Shown here: positions 45,901 to 57,119 of the stretch, piece after piece
Layout: the number at the start of each line of letters is the position of its first letter
Numbering within the stretch: position 1 is the first letter of the stretch
Assembly: GCA_964019135.1 (NCBI GenBank)
Contig: OZ025248.1
Span: 44,323,670 to 44,387,669 of the forward strand
Length of the DNA: 64,000 bases
Source of the DNA: Arenicola marina
Lineage: Eukaryota; Annelida; Polychaeta; Arenicolidae
Direction of reading: 5' to 3'
Notes under the pieces: model-generated
Seen by the model: the letters and a program-made list of their open reading frames with translations, nothing else
Databases searched by the model: none
What the model was told of the DNA's origin: nothing
Made by a program: the position numbers and the translations under genes

Positions 45901-47352
45901 CAGGACTCTTCAAGATGGGCTTCCATACCAAGGGACAGATGAGTAGGACTGCCAGGATGCCGCTGAGGCACTGCATAGTGTGGCGCAGACCGATTCGGAC
46001 CAGCATATCCTTCAGAAAAAAGGGCAGGATCAGGGTGAAAACCGCGCTCCCGAAGGACACGAGGCCGTTTACGATACCCAGACGGCGCTTGAAGTAGTGG
46101 CAGAGAATAGCCAGGGAGGGTGTGTAGACAAGGGAAGAGCCAAACCCCAGCAGGATGCCGTAAGTGAGGTAGAGCAGCTCGATCTTGGTGACGAAGGAAG
46201 ACGCCAGCATACCACCTGTGGCTACGACCGCCCCGACCAGCGACGTCAGTCGGATTCCGAACTGATCCACCATGATGCTGGCGAACGGGGACATGAAGAA
46301 AGTCATGGAGATTTGGAGTGAGCCGATCCAAGCTGTCATAGAAAGACAAATTTATTAGAATACGATCAGTGGAATTGGAATGTTACATTTAAAAAATTAA
46401 GGCTCATAACAAGCGGTCATAGCCATAACAAAATCCACAAGTCAAGTCAAGTCAAATATCGTTTATTCAAACTAAGTGTAGAAACACAAAAAAACGGGAA
46501 TCATGAAACATCACATGAAGATCGAGGCTGAATCTATCTGTATACATCAACTCAATGATGATCAAGTCAAAATATAAAATAAAAGTTTTTTTTAATATAT
46601 TTTGTGTACCCTTCTAAACTATGCGTATGAATCTTTTAAATAATTTGGCTTGGTTCAGTGTTGGCGACTTCAACAAGACTAGATCTTATACATTTGGTAA
46701 CAAAGTCATGCTGGGCTCTAACGGTGTCAACATAGTTACGATAGCGAGTATAATGAGATTGCACTTCGTCAGTTCGGACCATGGACAGTTTATAAAAATA
46801 GGCAGGTAAATTATCATATGTTCAATGGTGATAAAAATTTAATTTTTGTAAATGATCTATGTCTTCTAATCTGAGTAGATTTAGGCGCTTAAACAATGGT
46901 TCTGTATGTGCGACAACCTTATGATCGATGGTTACTTATTGTAGGCCTACATAGGCCTATCCATATTGCCTCACGGTCGGTTAATAGCTCGCATGTGCTA
47001 ATGTTACCCTTTCAATTGAGTCCAGACATTAAATGAAATATCATAAATAGTAGCTTATTAAAATCGCGTACAAACCTGTCTTAAAAGCGATGTCTTCGTT
47101 TTCGTCCGTCTTGAACTCCTCCAATAAGACGACGTATAAAATTCCGAAAGAATTAAGAGTTCCGAAGACTATTCCATTGGCCCAGAATGAAGCGAGACAT
47201 ACAACCCATCCCCACCCACCGTCTGGGGGTGTGAATTCCTCCCCTGCCGTTGTTGTTTTATCGGCATCGTGAGCTGCTGGAGCCTTTTCGTTGGAATGAT
47301 CCAAGAGTTTACCACATTCCTCCTTCGTGCAATCTACTCTCTCAGTCGACAT
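39770..47352 (-). CDS. SLC16A10: SLC16 family transporter, closest to SLC16A10/SLC16A2 (MCT10/MCT8), 5 exons
   Basis: Exons on minus: 47352-47076, 46332-45725, 41584-41218, 40300-40194 and a putative last exon 39907-39770. All splice sites are GT-AG and phases agree, giving about 498 residues, near MCT10's usual length. The start has the SLC16 signature TPPDGGWGWVVCLASFWANG. Later text tracks MCT10/MCT8: FKTAWIGSLQISMTFFMSPF, LLYLTYGILLGFGSSLVYTP, LCHYFKRRLGIVNGLV, WKNKAYVVWAIGLPVSFFGY, LVMCIGATSGVSRLICGKVA, LVMGFCDGCFICLIGPIA and LQSLPMTTGPPLAGLLYDMM. Relatives are 12-helix plasma-membrane carriers for aromatic amino acids or thyroid hormones; the substrate here is inferred. The large cytosolic loop (KSPGQPPEHISSTESVYIRC) is between helices 6 and 7. 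Whether it orthologises to A10 or A2 cannot be settled by eye. Confidence 0.93.
40194..40300 (-). CDS. SLC16A10: SLC16 exon 4, last helix
   Basis: Encodes LLYDMMGTYQIAFLVGGIPP then IIGACILFLMPKIDK; acceptor TTTACAG, donor GTAAGT, ends in phase 0. Confidence 0.95.
40301..41217. other. SLC16 intron 3
   Basis: No exon or clear repeat recognised beyond AT-rich sequence and alternating CGTACGTGCGTACG-type words near 41080. Confidence 0.5.
41218..41584 (-). CDS. SLC16A10: SLC16 exon 3, helices 8-11
   Basis: Begins VKHTNDVFPEANAEILVMCI, contains SGVSRLICGKVADMPNINRV and ends TTGPPLAG with codon G|GT split at GTAAGT. Confidence 0.96.
41918..42840. repeat. Direct repeats inside SLC16 intron 2
   Basis: The block TCAAACCGCGTACCAAC...GATTCAACAATTTT at about 41923-42015 recurs at 42577-42670. 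The block CGACGCTGATTGGTT...GATCGAAACTTTAGAAC at about 42459-42515 recurs at 42769-42822. This looks like a mosaic of an old repeat family. Confidence 0.75.
42919..43088. mobile_element. 170-bp MITE with CAGGGGCGGATCCAG ends
   Basis: Inverted ends CAGGGGCGGATCCAG (left) and CTGGATCCGCCCCTG (right), flanked by the direct repeat GTATT at 42914-42918 and 43089-43093. The interior has G-runs and a 19-C run. Ends recall hAT-type MITEs, but the 5-bp duplication is shorter than the usual 8. Confidence 0.85.
43371..43418. repeat. Inverted copy of a motif in SLC16 intron 1
   Basis: ACAGATAGATTCAGCCTCGA then TCTTCATGTGATGTTTCATG is the reverse complement of about 46503-46550. The two lie in introns 2 and 1 of the same gene. 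Confidence 0.85.
44222..44495. mobile_element. MITE-like inverted repeat with internal 30-bp tandem repeat
   Basis: Ends CAATATTAGGGCCCC (44222-44236) and GGGGCCCTAATATTG (44481-44495) are perfect inverted repeats. Between 44345 and 44465 the unit CTTTTCTTAAAATCGACACG then CGACATGGAC is repeated four times. Confidence 0.75.
44500..45724. other. SLC16 intron 2, distal part
   Basis: No gene or clear repeat recognised. Confidence 0.5.
45725..46332 (-). CDS. SLC16A10: SLC16 exon 2, helices 2-7
   Basis: 608 bp from AWIGSLQISM to GYFIPFVHL, with a GTGAGT donor. Contains the family RxGxxxxLVG-type loop (FGIRLTSLVG) and KRRLGIVNG between helices 4 and 5. Confidence 0.96.
46437..46815 (-). mobile_element. 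Possible LINE/SINE 3' fragment in SLC16 intron 1
   Basis: On the minus strand the block ends TTTGACTTGACTTGACTTG, a short tandem tail typical of some CR1/L2 3' ends. A frame upstream of it reads KLSMVRTDEVQSHYTRYRNY, which I cannot assign. Weak call. Confidence 0.35.
47076..47352 (-). CDS. SLC16A10: SLC16 exon 1 with start codon
   Basis: ATG at 47352; an acidic hydrophilic N-terminus of about 43 residues precedes PPDGGWGWVV, as in MCT8/10. Ends FKT with a split codon G|CT at donor GTTTGT. Confidence 0.92.
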
Positions 47353-48197
47353 TCTGTCTCTACCGTCAATCTTGCAGCTTTTATGTGATATTAATTAAGG
47401 TGTTGTAGACGTCGGGTAGGAAGCACGATAATATATAATCTATTTAAAAGTAGTATATTATCCAGTTTCACCGCGTTTTCATCCAGAAAATGTCTTGATA
47501 CGTTATATATAAAAAATTGCGTGGCGAAGAATGGTCATTCCAATCACTTTGGGCCTACGGGCTTGTCTGACCGGCACATGTGCCCAACCCTATACCAAAA
47601 CAGCCCTGCTAAATCGTCAAATACAATACTTGCACCGACATCGTCATCAGTGCAAAGTGTGCGATTAACATGGGACGAGTCGCTTGTTGTGGATGGATCC
47701 CTTTGTAGTCTGCAACGTAATCGCACTCACCGCGCAGCACGAGTCAAGGTACAACCATGCCTATCGCCTTACACATAGGGGGTATTGTTATCGTATCGAG
47801 GGTTACTGTTGGTCCATCTAGTTTATCTAGTAGTGTCCTGAATCGCGGTGGCGCCAATTTTACGTACTACAATCATTGACGTCTCACTATTGCATCCTGG
47901 ATACGTTTATCTCTGACCACTATGACGTCACAATCGTCATTGTGATAAGAGGATAACCTACGGTTGACGCCGCCGCCTTGCTACAGGATACCAAAGTACG
48001 CGGTTTGCCAGGCCTTGAAGTATCACCTTATCTATCCATATTACCCGCTACTTGATGAATGTGATTGCTTATGCAGCAAAGCCAATCACCAGGCGCAGAG
48101 TGGAAACACTTATGTGTGTAGTGTCTTCATAAGGGCATTCATGAGTGCCGAATCCAACTACCTGGCATTTGTTTTTATGCGGCTAAAAACGCAGTCA
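47353..48197. other. 5' flank of the SLC16 gene
   Basis: No recognised gene. The promoter of the minus-strand SLC16 gene should lie just above 47352; I see no TATA box that decides a start. Confidence 0.45.
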
Positions 48198-48418
48198 CCC
48201 AGCAGGCATTGCTAGTTGAAATTCGGTCGTCTTTTGGTCGCAACTTGGTCGCGACGTCGGGCGACGTAATCACGACATAAAAACGACGTCACTTTCACGA
48301 CGCAATTTCGACAATCACAGCCCGACGTCGATACGACGTCGTAATGCCGTCAGCATACGACGCATATATAAGCCGTCGGATCCCGACGTCGATATGACGT
48401 CGGAATGCCGTCAGCGAA
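48198..48418 (+). repeat. Left GACGTC-rich end
   Basis: Contains GTCGCGACGTCGGGCGACGT, CCCGACGTCGATACGACGTC and CCCGACGTCGATATGACGTC; about seven GACGTC palindromes in 220 bp. Confidence 0.85.
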
Positions 48419-48439
48419 GTTAGTAAAAAAAAACTGTTA

Positions 48440-48780
48440 GAGAAATACGGTGTGTGGGGGTGGGGGGGAGGGGGTTACGTGGGTGCCCCTTGATGCCTGA
48501 GGAAGCGGACATTTTTGATGAAGAACATACCCCTATAGAGCGGATATTTGAAAATTTGCAACCGGGGGGGGGGGGGGGGGTGCTCCGAAAATGTGTGTTC
48601 ATGGAGAGAGCGGGTTTGGCGCTAAAAACCAAATACCCCTTGCGAGCGGGTCTTGGCCGTAAAACGTTCCGACCGAGCGGACTTTGGCGGTCAAAAAAAG
48701 GGGGGCTTGACCTCGGAACGCCCCCCCCCCCCACCACCCACAGCAATGTATTAAATATCCCCCTCCCACCACCGGGTCAA
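48440..48780 (+). mobile_element. G/C-run dispersed repeat, copy 2
   Basis: Shares GGGTGCCCCTTGATGCCTGA with the copy at 60375, CCGAGCGGACTTTGGCGGTC and the C-run then CAGCAATGTATTAAATA with copy 1. Carries a 16-G and a 14-C run. Confidence 0.8.
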
Positions 48781-49079
48781 CATGAGGCCCACTTGCTTCA
48801 AGTAAGCGATCACCTGCAGCGCCATCCGGCGAATGAAAGAACTCAACAGCGGCACGTGCCTCAGTGGCCACGGGACAATCACGGCCTTGAATTAATTATG
48901 TAGCGTCTTTGATCTTGGCTATATTACAGACCTGTTTGCAAAAACTGCTTGTGAATTATTGTAGTACAGCTAGCCTTCTTGAACATTTAACACTTTTTTT
49001 TCTTTTCTTGCGACAAATTTGGACGTACTTATAGTTGAAAGTGCAATTTATGTATTTTTTGTCACGATTGATTACCTTT

Positions 49080-50600
49080 TTTACGTATGTTTGAAATAAA
49101 ATGTGGACAATGTATGAGGCCACAGCATGGCATCAGAGATAAAAGTAAGTGGAAATATCTATTAGTAAGATATAGGCGCCAAGTTCAATTGAATGTGACC
49201 CCTATGGCTATGTCGATTTTCGTTTTTCCGTGTTTGCCATGTTTCTCTTGCCCTTGCCATGGACCTCGAATGTTGTCCTTCGAGTATGTCACGTAATAGC
49301 GAAGGTTATTATAATACTCTATATCTTTTCTATATATTCTTATAAGGTTATTATAACATTATAACATTCAAAGGTGAAGGTCATACCAACGTGGGATGTT
49401 TTTGTAAGAATGGTGGAATTTGCTGCATGTTTAGGATAATTTGATCCCCCTTGATTGTTCATTGTGTCCGTTGGTCACTTCAAACGGTCTGTTTGGCAAA
49501 GGAGTAGATTGAAAACCATGTCCAATTGATTACAGTACATGAATCAATACCGATTAGAACAATATCGATTGGAATGGGACAAGACTTGACCATGGGAATT
49601 GGAAAATGGACTAATATTTTTTAAATCGTAAAATATTTTCGATCCGTTCGATACGAAATAAGGATCGTCTGAGTATTATATATACATGAAAAGAAAGCTC
49701 AGAAGACGTACTATGTAACTGCCTATAAGGTGCAGCCCAACAGTGTAGAGAAAAGACCTAAAATCAAGAATGTTTATTTTCCCACCCAAACTTGATTTGG
49801 GGTGGGGTGATAACGTCTTTGCTCTTCATGGCTATATTAAAGATATTTTTTGCAATTATTTTTGTCCATTATTGTAGTAGAGATAGCCTTCTTGTATTTT
49901 TAACACTTGTCCATACATTTGGACGTATTTGACGCCTCGGAAAGTGCAAAACATGTGTTTTTTTGACGAACTTTTAATTGTCTGATTTACGTAAGTGATC
50001 AATGGCAATGAGGAGTAGTGTTATAAACATTGTATAAGACAAGAGCATGGCAAGAGCGCTAACAGTAACCACACGTCTCTATCAGCAATATTAAGGGCGC
50101 TGTGGCTATTTGCAAGAGACCCCTATATGTTATGTAGGTTTTCGTTTTTTCGCATGTTTATGCTGGTACGACCTCCCCAAATGGGTGAAGGTCGGTGTTG
50201 TCGCTATTAGGCAATCAAGGGGCCGTATTTTGAAGTAAGATACATTTATCCTTTTAAATTGTTCAAAGAAAGCTGTCATAGCATGTGTTATAGTGGAAAA
50301 GACCGGTGTAACACATTATACCCCTTCAATATATATGAAGTTAGAGAAAATTAAGATGGAAAGCCAAAATGTCAAAATATGTCCATTTAAATATAGTCTT
50401 CAAATTGTCTATTTTGAACTGAAAATGAGGTACTGTAGATGAAGTAAGTAAGTTAGACCTGTCATTTCACAATATGTGTAATAATAGGTAGTGACTGGTA
50501 AATCCGTGTATTTTCGTCCATATGCTATAATAAACACATTGCTAATGCTTCAAAATAGGGTCGATATGTGCACGAATAACGACATTCTCGCGAAAAATTG
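49080..50600 (+). repeat. Module A, diverged copy in the second CCCAGC region
   Basis: Landmarks shared with 25.6-27.8 kb in the same order: AATCAATACCGATTAGAACA and ATATCGATTGGAATGGGAC, GTACTATGTAACTGCCTATA, AAATCAAGAATGTTTATTTTC, AATATTAAGGGCGCTGTGGC and ATATGTGCACGAATAACGAC. Divergence is clearly higher than between the two tandem copies. Confidence 0.85.
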
Positions 50601-51668
50601 TAATATTTCCGAAATAAATAAAGTTATGGAGCTTTGATCTTGGATTATGTTTGATTTTGCACCAAATTAATGACATTGACCATAGATGACCTCTGTGACC
50701 TTTAAACTCTACAAACGTGCTCCTAAATTCAGGTCATATAACGAATTTTCAATGACTCACCAACCTGCTGACAACAAGCGAGTTATCTAATTAAGTATTT
50801 ATATCGAAATTACATGGCGGCTGCCATGGTTTGTTGGTCGGCTGGAAATACACTATAACCGAAGTATATCAATTACTATATGGAAGAATATTTAATTATT
50901 GTTCGCTGACCGGCCTCTCGTGGAGAGACTGCGCAGTCGGTGTTGGACTCGTACATTTTCGCGCCAAATTTGTATGACCTGTTCCGCGGGGCACGCGTCC
51001 GTACCTGATGATCTCATTGCGATGCCGACCTTTGACCAATGGGATGCGTTCCCGCGCATTATCAGTGCCGGGCGCAAGGCACATAGACTAAAACGAAGCG
51101 AAACGAAGTTGAAGACCGAGGACGTTAACTGGACAAGAAAGCGGATAAGGAGGTGAGTGTTTATACTCTGATGACTCAGAATAGATCTATCAGGACGCCG
51201 ACTGTTTTTTTTATATTGCGGGACTCATTGCATGTAGTTTATCAATGATCTGAACGCATAGTTTACGATGCACGTTATTATAGGGCCTACATTCACAACA
51301 TGAACGTGCAATTTACGTCGTCGCCATGCACCGCTCCCTCATCTGTCCCTCGCCGTCACGTACACCGCTGATAATGGGTCCCGTGGGCCCTATAACTTCC
51401 GACCGTACCCTCCGTTCCCATGCCCCCACCTCTCGTTACGATGGCTGTTGGCGCACGCATGGTGTCCGTCGCGTCTCTTCCCACGCGACAGTCCATCCCA
51501 CCCATCTCCTGCCTAGACTCCCAACCCCTCTGGCGCTACCCCGTCCCACCCCTCTCCCGCTTATCCCCCCCACTCCTCTGGCGCATATAGCTACCCCACC
51601 CTACCCCTCTCCCGCCAGTCACCTATACCTGGTAACTACCATATCCCGGCCACCCCTCCCCCACCTAG
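50601..51668. other. Unrecognised stretch with exon-like segment
   Basis: At 50899-51153 a GC-richer segment ends AAGCGGATAAGGAG|GTGAGTG, a good donor, and is open for 85 codons (MFADRPLVERLRSRCWTRTF...). It might be a first exon on plus, but no family is recognised. 51320-51668 is C-rich low complexity. Confidence 0.3.
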
Positions 51669-51788
51669 TCCCTCACCCGCCTTCTGGACCATATCTGGTG
51701 AAAATGTGTATGCTGAAAATTCTCCGTTCACACGAAGAGATTTGTCCACTCGATTTTTTATACGACCTTCAAATTGGCCATCTGTTAA

Positions 51789-52207
51789 GCCCGGTTCCCA
51801 CGAGGCAACTTTTCCACCGCACCCGCCTTCTGGACCATTACTGGTGAAAATGTGTCGGCTGAAAATTCGCCGTTCACACGAAGAGATTTGTCCATAAGAT
51901 TTTTTACGACCTTCGAATTGGCCATCTGTTCTTGAGGTAGGCCTACCTTCTGGAATATTCGCAGCGGTCTCAAAGCGAGGGAATCACGCAGTCCCTTGAC
52001 ACCAACCAGACCCGGGACCAGACCCGGCTGCGGCTCTTTGAAGTTGTCGCCTGGATATAGAGCATGTCCTATTTCTGGAAGACGTCGCCTGGGTCGTAAA
52101 AGTGTCTTAAATCGTGTCTTGAGCGCCCGTTCATACGGTGAGATTTTGGGCAAAACCTGTCGCCTGCCTCGGGTGTCGTGGAAAAGTTTCATCGTGGGAA
52201 CCGGGTT
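51789..52207. mobile_element. TTAA-flanked MITE with CCCGGTTCCCACG ends
   Basis: Left GCCCGGTTCCCACGAGGCAA and right (minus) AACCCGGTTCCCACGATGAA are about 30-bp inverted repeats continuing with ACTTTTCCAC. TTAA lies at 51785-51788 and 52208-52211, as expected for piggyBac-like or Kolobok-like elements. Another left end (GCCCGGTTCCCACG) starts at once at 52212. The sequence just left (51669-51784) duplicates part of the interior, so copies are nested. Confidence 0.8.
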
Positions 52208-52352
52208 TTAAGCCCGGTTCCCACGTTTTTCCTTTGATAATGCCTGTTGCACCCAGCTGATATCATTTTGTTTAGAATTTCAGAGGAAGGTCCTCCTGTT
52301 TCTCATGGATATTATAGGGTTCGGATGCTTAGCAGGACAGATGCCTCCGAAA

Positions 52353-53464
52353 GCCTGGCCACCGCTATACACCATAAAGCCCGGCCACCGCTATACACCA
52401 TAAAGCCCGGCCACCGCTATACACCATAAAGCCTGGCCACCGCTATACACCATAAAGCCCGGCCACCGCTATACACCATAAAGCCTGGCCACCGCTATAC
52501 ACCATAAAGCCTGGCCACCGCTATACACCATAAAGCCCGGCCACCGCTATACACCATAAAGCCTGGCCACCGCTATACACCATAAAGCCTGGCCACCGCT
52601 ATACACCATAAAGCCCGGCCACCGCTATATACCATAAAGCCCGGCCACCGCTATACACCATAAAGCCTGGCCGCCGCTATGCACCATAAAGCCTGGCCAC
52701 CGCTATACACCATAAAGCCCGGCCACCGCTATACACCATCAAGCCTGGCCACCGCTATACACCATAAAGCCTGGCCACCGCTATGCACCATAAAGCCTGG
52801 CCACCGCTATACACCATAAAGCCCGGCCACCGCTATACACCATCAAGCCTGGCCACCGCTATACACCATAAAGCCTGGCCACCGCTATACACCATAAAGC
52901 CTGGCCACCGCTATACACCATAAAGCCCGGCCACCGCTATATGCCATAAAGCCCGGCCACCGCTATGAACCATAAAGCCCGGCCACCGCTATACACCATA
53001 AAGCCTGGCCACCGCTGTACACCATAAAGCCTGGCCACCGCTATACACCATAAAGCCTGGCCACCGCTATACACCATAAAGCCCGGCCACCGCTATGCAC
53101 CATAAAGCCTGGCCACCGCTATACACCATAAAGCCCGGCCACCGCTATATACCATAAAGCCCGGCCACCGCTATACACCATAAAGCCTGGCCACCGCTAT
53201 GCACCATAAAACCTGGCCACCGCTGTACACCATAAAGCCCGGCCACCGCTATACACCATAAAGCCTGGCCACCGCTATACACCATAAAGCCTGGCCACCG
53301 CTATACACCATAAAGCCCGGCCACCGCTATACACCATAAAGCCCGGCCACCGCTATACACCATCAAACCTGGCCACTGCTATACACCATAAAGCCCGGCC
53401 ACCGCTATACACCATAAAGCCTGGCCACCGCTATACACCATAAAGCCCGGCCACCGCTATACAC
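52353..53464. repeat. 26-bp minisatellite, about 43 copies
   Basis: Unit GCCYGGCCACCGCTATACAC then CATAAA, repeated with few substitutions and no obvious indels. C/T at the fourth base alternates between copies. No exon or donor site in the unit. Confidence 0.97.
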
Positions 53465-56400
53465 CCAATGCGAATTAATGAACGACTTCCGACTTCCGAG
53501 AAAGAGATACAACACGCATGCTACAATATGCTACAATATGCTACAATTATATAACAAAACAAATCTATCCTGTTAGGTAAGTGACCTTTTCTCGATAGTG
53601 CTATGTAATTTGCGATCATAACATTAGTTTCATCTCTTACTTAATTAGCAATGTTGTACATGACACATTGAATGTATTAAATATACTTGACATTTCTATT
53701 TCTTTCTTCTATTTTTGCCATTTAAGCCGCATTATTTTAAGAAAACTAGCCGCCCCGCGCGTTCGTACTAATAAGCGAAAGAAATAACTGTATGACAGTA
53801 TTTTGTTTTATACGTCAAATAGTAGCAGGCAGAAGGTAGACATTGTGCAGAAATTATATCGATAATTATATTGACATAAATTGAGACCGGGAGCTACTGA
53901 ATAAAGGGACATAAGTGTTAAGGATATTTAAACACTTTCTGTGCAGTACGGGATTTGTTTGTTTTGATGACGGTTCAGGCGATAATGCGTTGGGAAAAAT
54001 ATTATTAATGTTGGCACCAAGCCAGGTAGCCCGCCGCAGACATGGTCACCATGCGGGATAATCACCCGAAAGCGATATTATGCGCGGGATAAGGTGATAA
54101 GCACCCATCGGTAGTGCATGTTGACACATGCGATAGCGTTGACACATCTAAGAGCGACAATGTTGATAAATCCAAGGCGGACCATGCAGTGCATGCAGTG
54201 CATGCAGTGGTTCGGTTGCATATAGGTTTAAGGCGGCTGCTGATGCCAATGTGCTCTTGCATGCAGCGGCATAGTGGGACAGACAGCTTCATTTTATTAG
54301 TATAGATAGTTTCGACTGCTCGAAACTGTCGCCTTCGCGGTGCTTAATTGGGTGTCGGTGTCATATTTAACAATTAATTTTTATGCATTGCTTTTGTGAC
54401 ATGATTTACACGACACATATGCGAGTCTACGAGAATAAAATAGGACAACATCAAGGGAAAATGTGACTGTAAGTAATTTTACATGTCACAGATCAATGCT
54501 GTCGGCCGGATCGGTGGCGTCTCTTTGCCAGACAACGTCAGTCAAGTCATGAATAGGTCAGCCTTTAATTTGTTGCTGTGGAATACACTTTGGAGGTTAA
54601 CGATTATTGGTTTTATTGATTATTTGATTTCATTTCATTTGCATAGGCAGGTTACTCCTGGTATGAGGTCACGGCCGGCTAAAATGGCAAGCTTGCCGTC
54701 GCGCCAACTCCTCTTTTCGGAGTCGTACGAGGTACGCGCGTCAAGTACATGTGTGATACTGTGTTTTCAAATTTGAGTCAAATTTTATCATTTTATACCC
54801 ATGGCTGTAAACGATTTTTAACGTTTGAGCCACATTAGGCATAGAAAATGACCGAGTTACTGTTATACTGAATACGACCTATCTTACTGTTTTGTCAAAA
54901 GATTACGTATACTAGATATGTATATATATATTGTCATATAGATATATAGTAAATATGCATATATATATATATACATTTGATATATTTACATAATTATGAC
55001 CCATAGAGACATGGCGACGTACAAATATGTTAAAAGTTACGGATGGTGATGCTGTCGATCTAGGCATGAATTCTTATACCGAATGTGTTTGGGATTGAGG
55101 GATATATTCGGCCTACAGAGGTTTTCAGTTTTGCGGTACGTGATGAAAGGGGAGTCCACTTTGCGTAGGTAGGAGTTTTTTTCGAAAATCTTAAGCCCGG
55201 GGCAGGAGGGGCGGGGGGAGTATAAAATGGCGTACATTTCGCATTGAAAAATGTCATGTTTTCCCCATGAATCTGTCACTGGTATATACCACTCAATACA
55301 GCACTAGGAACAGGGCATTATACATATCTATCCCCCAGGTTACGATCACAATGGTGCGCTTACCGGGCTAACCTGCCCCTCTCCATGCATTAATTCAGCA
55401 CGACCTTCACATATGAAAGCAAAATCCTGCATCACACCACATTAGGTTGAAATAAGCACTACGTTCTCTGTGAAACTGTTGGAATCCATTGGGTCCGGTG
55501 TACATAGTGGCTGAACGTGACCCGCTAGGGAAAGGGAGATAATAAACAAGGAGAATCTCTGTATAGCTTGAACTACAGCTATATAGCTGTATACCTTGAA
55601 CGCGTAAGAAGGAACTGCTACAAAAAGTATTAAAACACCGTCATTTGTAAGATACACAGCTGAGTACCAGACAATGACCAAACGCTGTCTTTCTTCATGA
55701 GCTTATCCACCGTCGGTGAAGCCGTACAATCGCCAAAGAATAATTCCCTTTCATTTATAAGCCAAGTGTCTCCTACCAAATAAATTGCGAAATATATTGA
55801 ATACACGCTGATTGGATAAATATGGATGGGGTAGGGCTGGGGCGATCAGTGAGAGTGGCAGCATAGGGCTGGTGGTGGGTTAGGGATAGAATAGGGCTGG
55901 TAGTTAGAGGAAGTGGGTGGCAGGTGAAGGACTGGAGAGGGCTGAGGTGTTAGCAAACTAAGGGTGCTTTATTGTGGGGCATGCGAGTTTTGACTACGGT
56001 GTTTATATAAGCGGGAGATGGATTAAGTGAGAGGAGACGGGGTTGGAAGATAGGGTAGGGTAGGGCTAGGGACTCTTATGGTTTCAGCCAACTACTTCAT
56101 AATGAGAGCAGCTTACGGACACGGTCATATATGTTTCATACAACCATGTACCCAACCATGTACCTAGCCTACGTAAGGTGTGTGACAAACAACAAGGCTG
56201 AGAGACCTCATTAAATACTTGACCAGCACCCACTCTTTATGGCGTTGGCTCGGTTGCGCTCCACGCTTAAATATCTATGGAGTTTGCCGGCTTAATATGC
56301 AGGCTGGCATACATGAAAGCCCTATTTGCGTTTCTTTCATTCCATGTATATATGCTTCATATAATGACACATATATGATCCAGAGGATCTGAGCTATAAT

Positions 56401-56820
56401 CGAGCAGCCACCAATATTTTGGAACAATTAAGACATTATTGTTGTGATCCGTCCTGTGTGCAAGATAGTCCGTATCTCACTAATCACACCATGCACCACA
56501 CCAATCGTCCTCTCCTGGCATTCCCCGATGCCCGTTTCTCCTCTGTCGTCACTGACATACACTCCCGTCTGACACCATTCTCACTGTATTCCTCTCTCCT
56601 GTCAATCTCACCGCCTTTCGCATTCCCTCTAGCCTGACAACGTCACTCGCTCTTTTTTAACCCATCCAACTATGGAAATGCTGTGCCTGGCTCACCCCAC
56701 TCCCTGTGACCATTCTGGCACACACAAAACTTCTCCCCGTCTTTTGAGTTGAGAATACCCTCGCCCTATCTAGAATCTAGATCTAGAAGGGGGTGGGGGG
56801 GGGGGGGGGGTTAAACCTCA
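53465..56820. other. Mostly unique sequence before the QRSL1 exon
   Basis: Contains three TGCAGTGCA units near 54184-54210 and a TATATA tract at 54920-54975. A possible small exon at 54651-54730 (after GCATAGGCAG, before GTACGCG) reads KMASLPSRQLLFSESYE; unassigned. No other QRSL1 motif (for example GGSSGGSA) is seen. Confidence 0.45.
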
Positions 56821-56871
56821 GTCGTGACCACATTTTGCAGCCCTGACCGGTATGTGTGTGTTGGTGTGCAG

Positions 56872-57035
56872 GTATCCCGGCCATCGTGGTTCCCACGTGT
56901 CTGGGGCCGGGCGGGCTGCCCATCGGACTCCAGCTGATGGGACAAGCCTACCGAGAGGACGTCTTGCTGACGGCCGCCAAGTGGCTCCAGCTCCAAGCCA
57001 ACTTCCCAGCACTGTCACAGGACCACGTGGCCTAA
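56872..57035 (+). CDS. QRSL1: QRSL1 (mitochondrial GatA) terminal exon, isolated
   Basis: After acceptor GGTGTGCAG the frame gives IPAIVVPTCLGPGGLPIGLQ then LMGQAYREDVLLTAAKWLQL and QANFPALSQDHVA, then TAA at 57033-57035. PAIxVP...GLPIGLQLxG is the C-terminal amidase-signature segment. The ending LLTxAKWxxxQxxFP matches QRSL1, subunit A of the glutamyl-tRNA(Gln) amidotransferase of mitochondria, better than other amidases. No upstream QRSL1 exon is visible in this window, so it is either the end of a gene with a very long last intron, a duplicated fragment, or a fragment carried by the surrounding CCCAGCAGGCA element. Confidence 0.8.
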
Positions 57036-57081
57036 ACACCATTCACCGCTCCTTCCTCGCCTCACAGTAATATACTACATG

Positions 57082-57082
<1 letters not shown>

Positions 57083-57112
<30 letters not shown>
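57083..57112. repeat. TA dinucleotide repeat
   Basis: About 15 TA units shortly after the QRSL1 stop. Confidence 0.9.

Positions 57113-57119
<7 letters not shown>

Noticed and set aside
48198-48430. Left GACGTC block as a stand-alone MITE
   Set aside because: Only one CCCAGC end is found in it; its inverted partner is at 57968. Not excluded that both are remnants of separate insertions.
50899-51156. 85-codon frame as a gene
   Set aside because: Kept only as exon-like: good donor, but no recognised domain and overlapping frames on the other strand.
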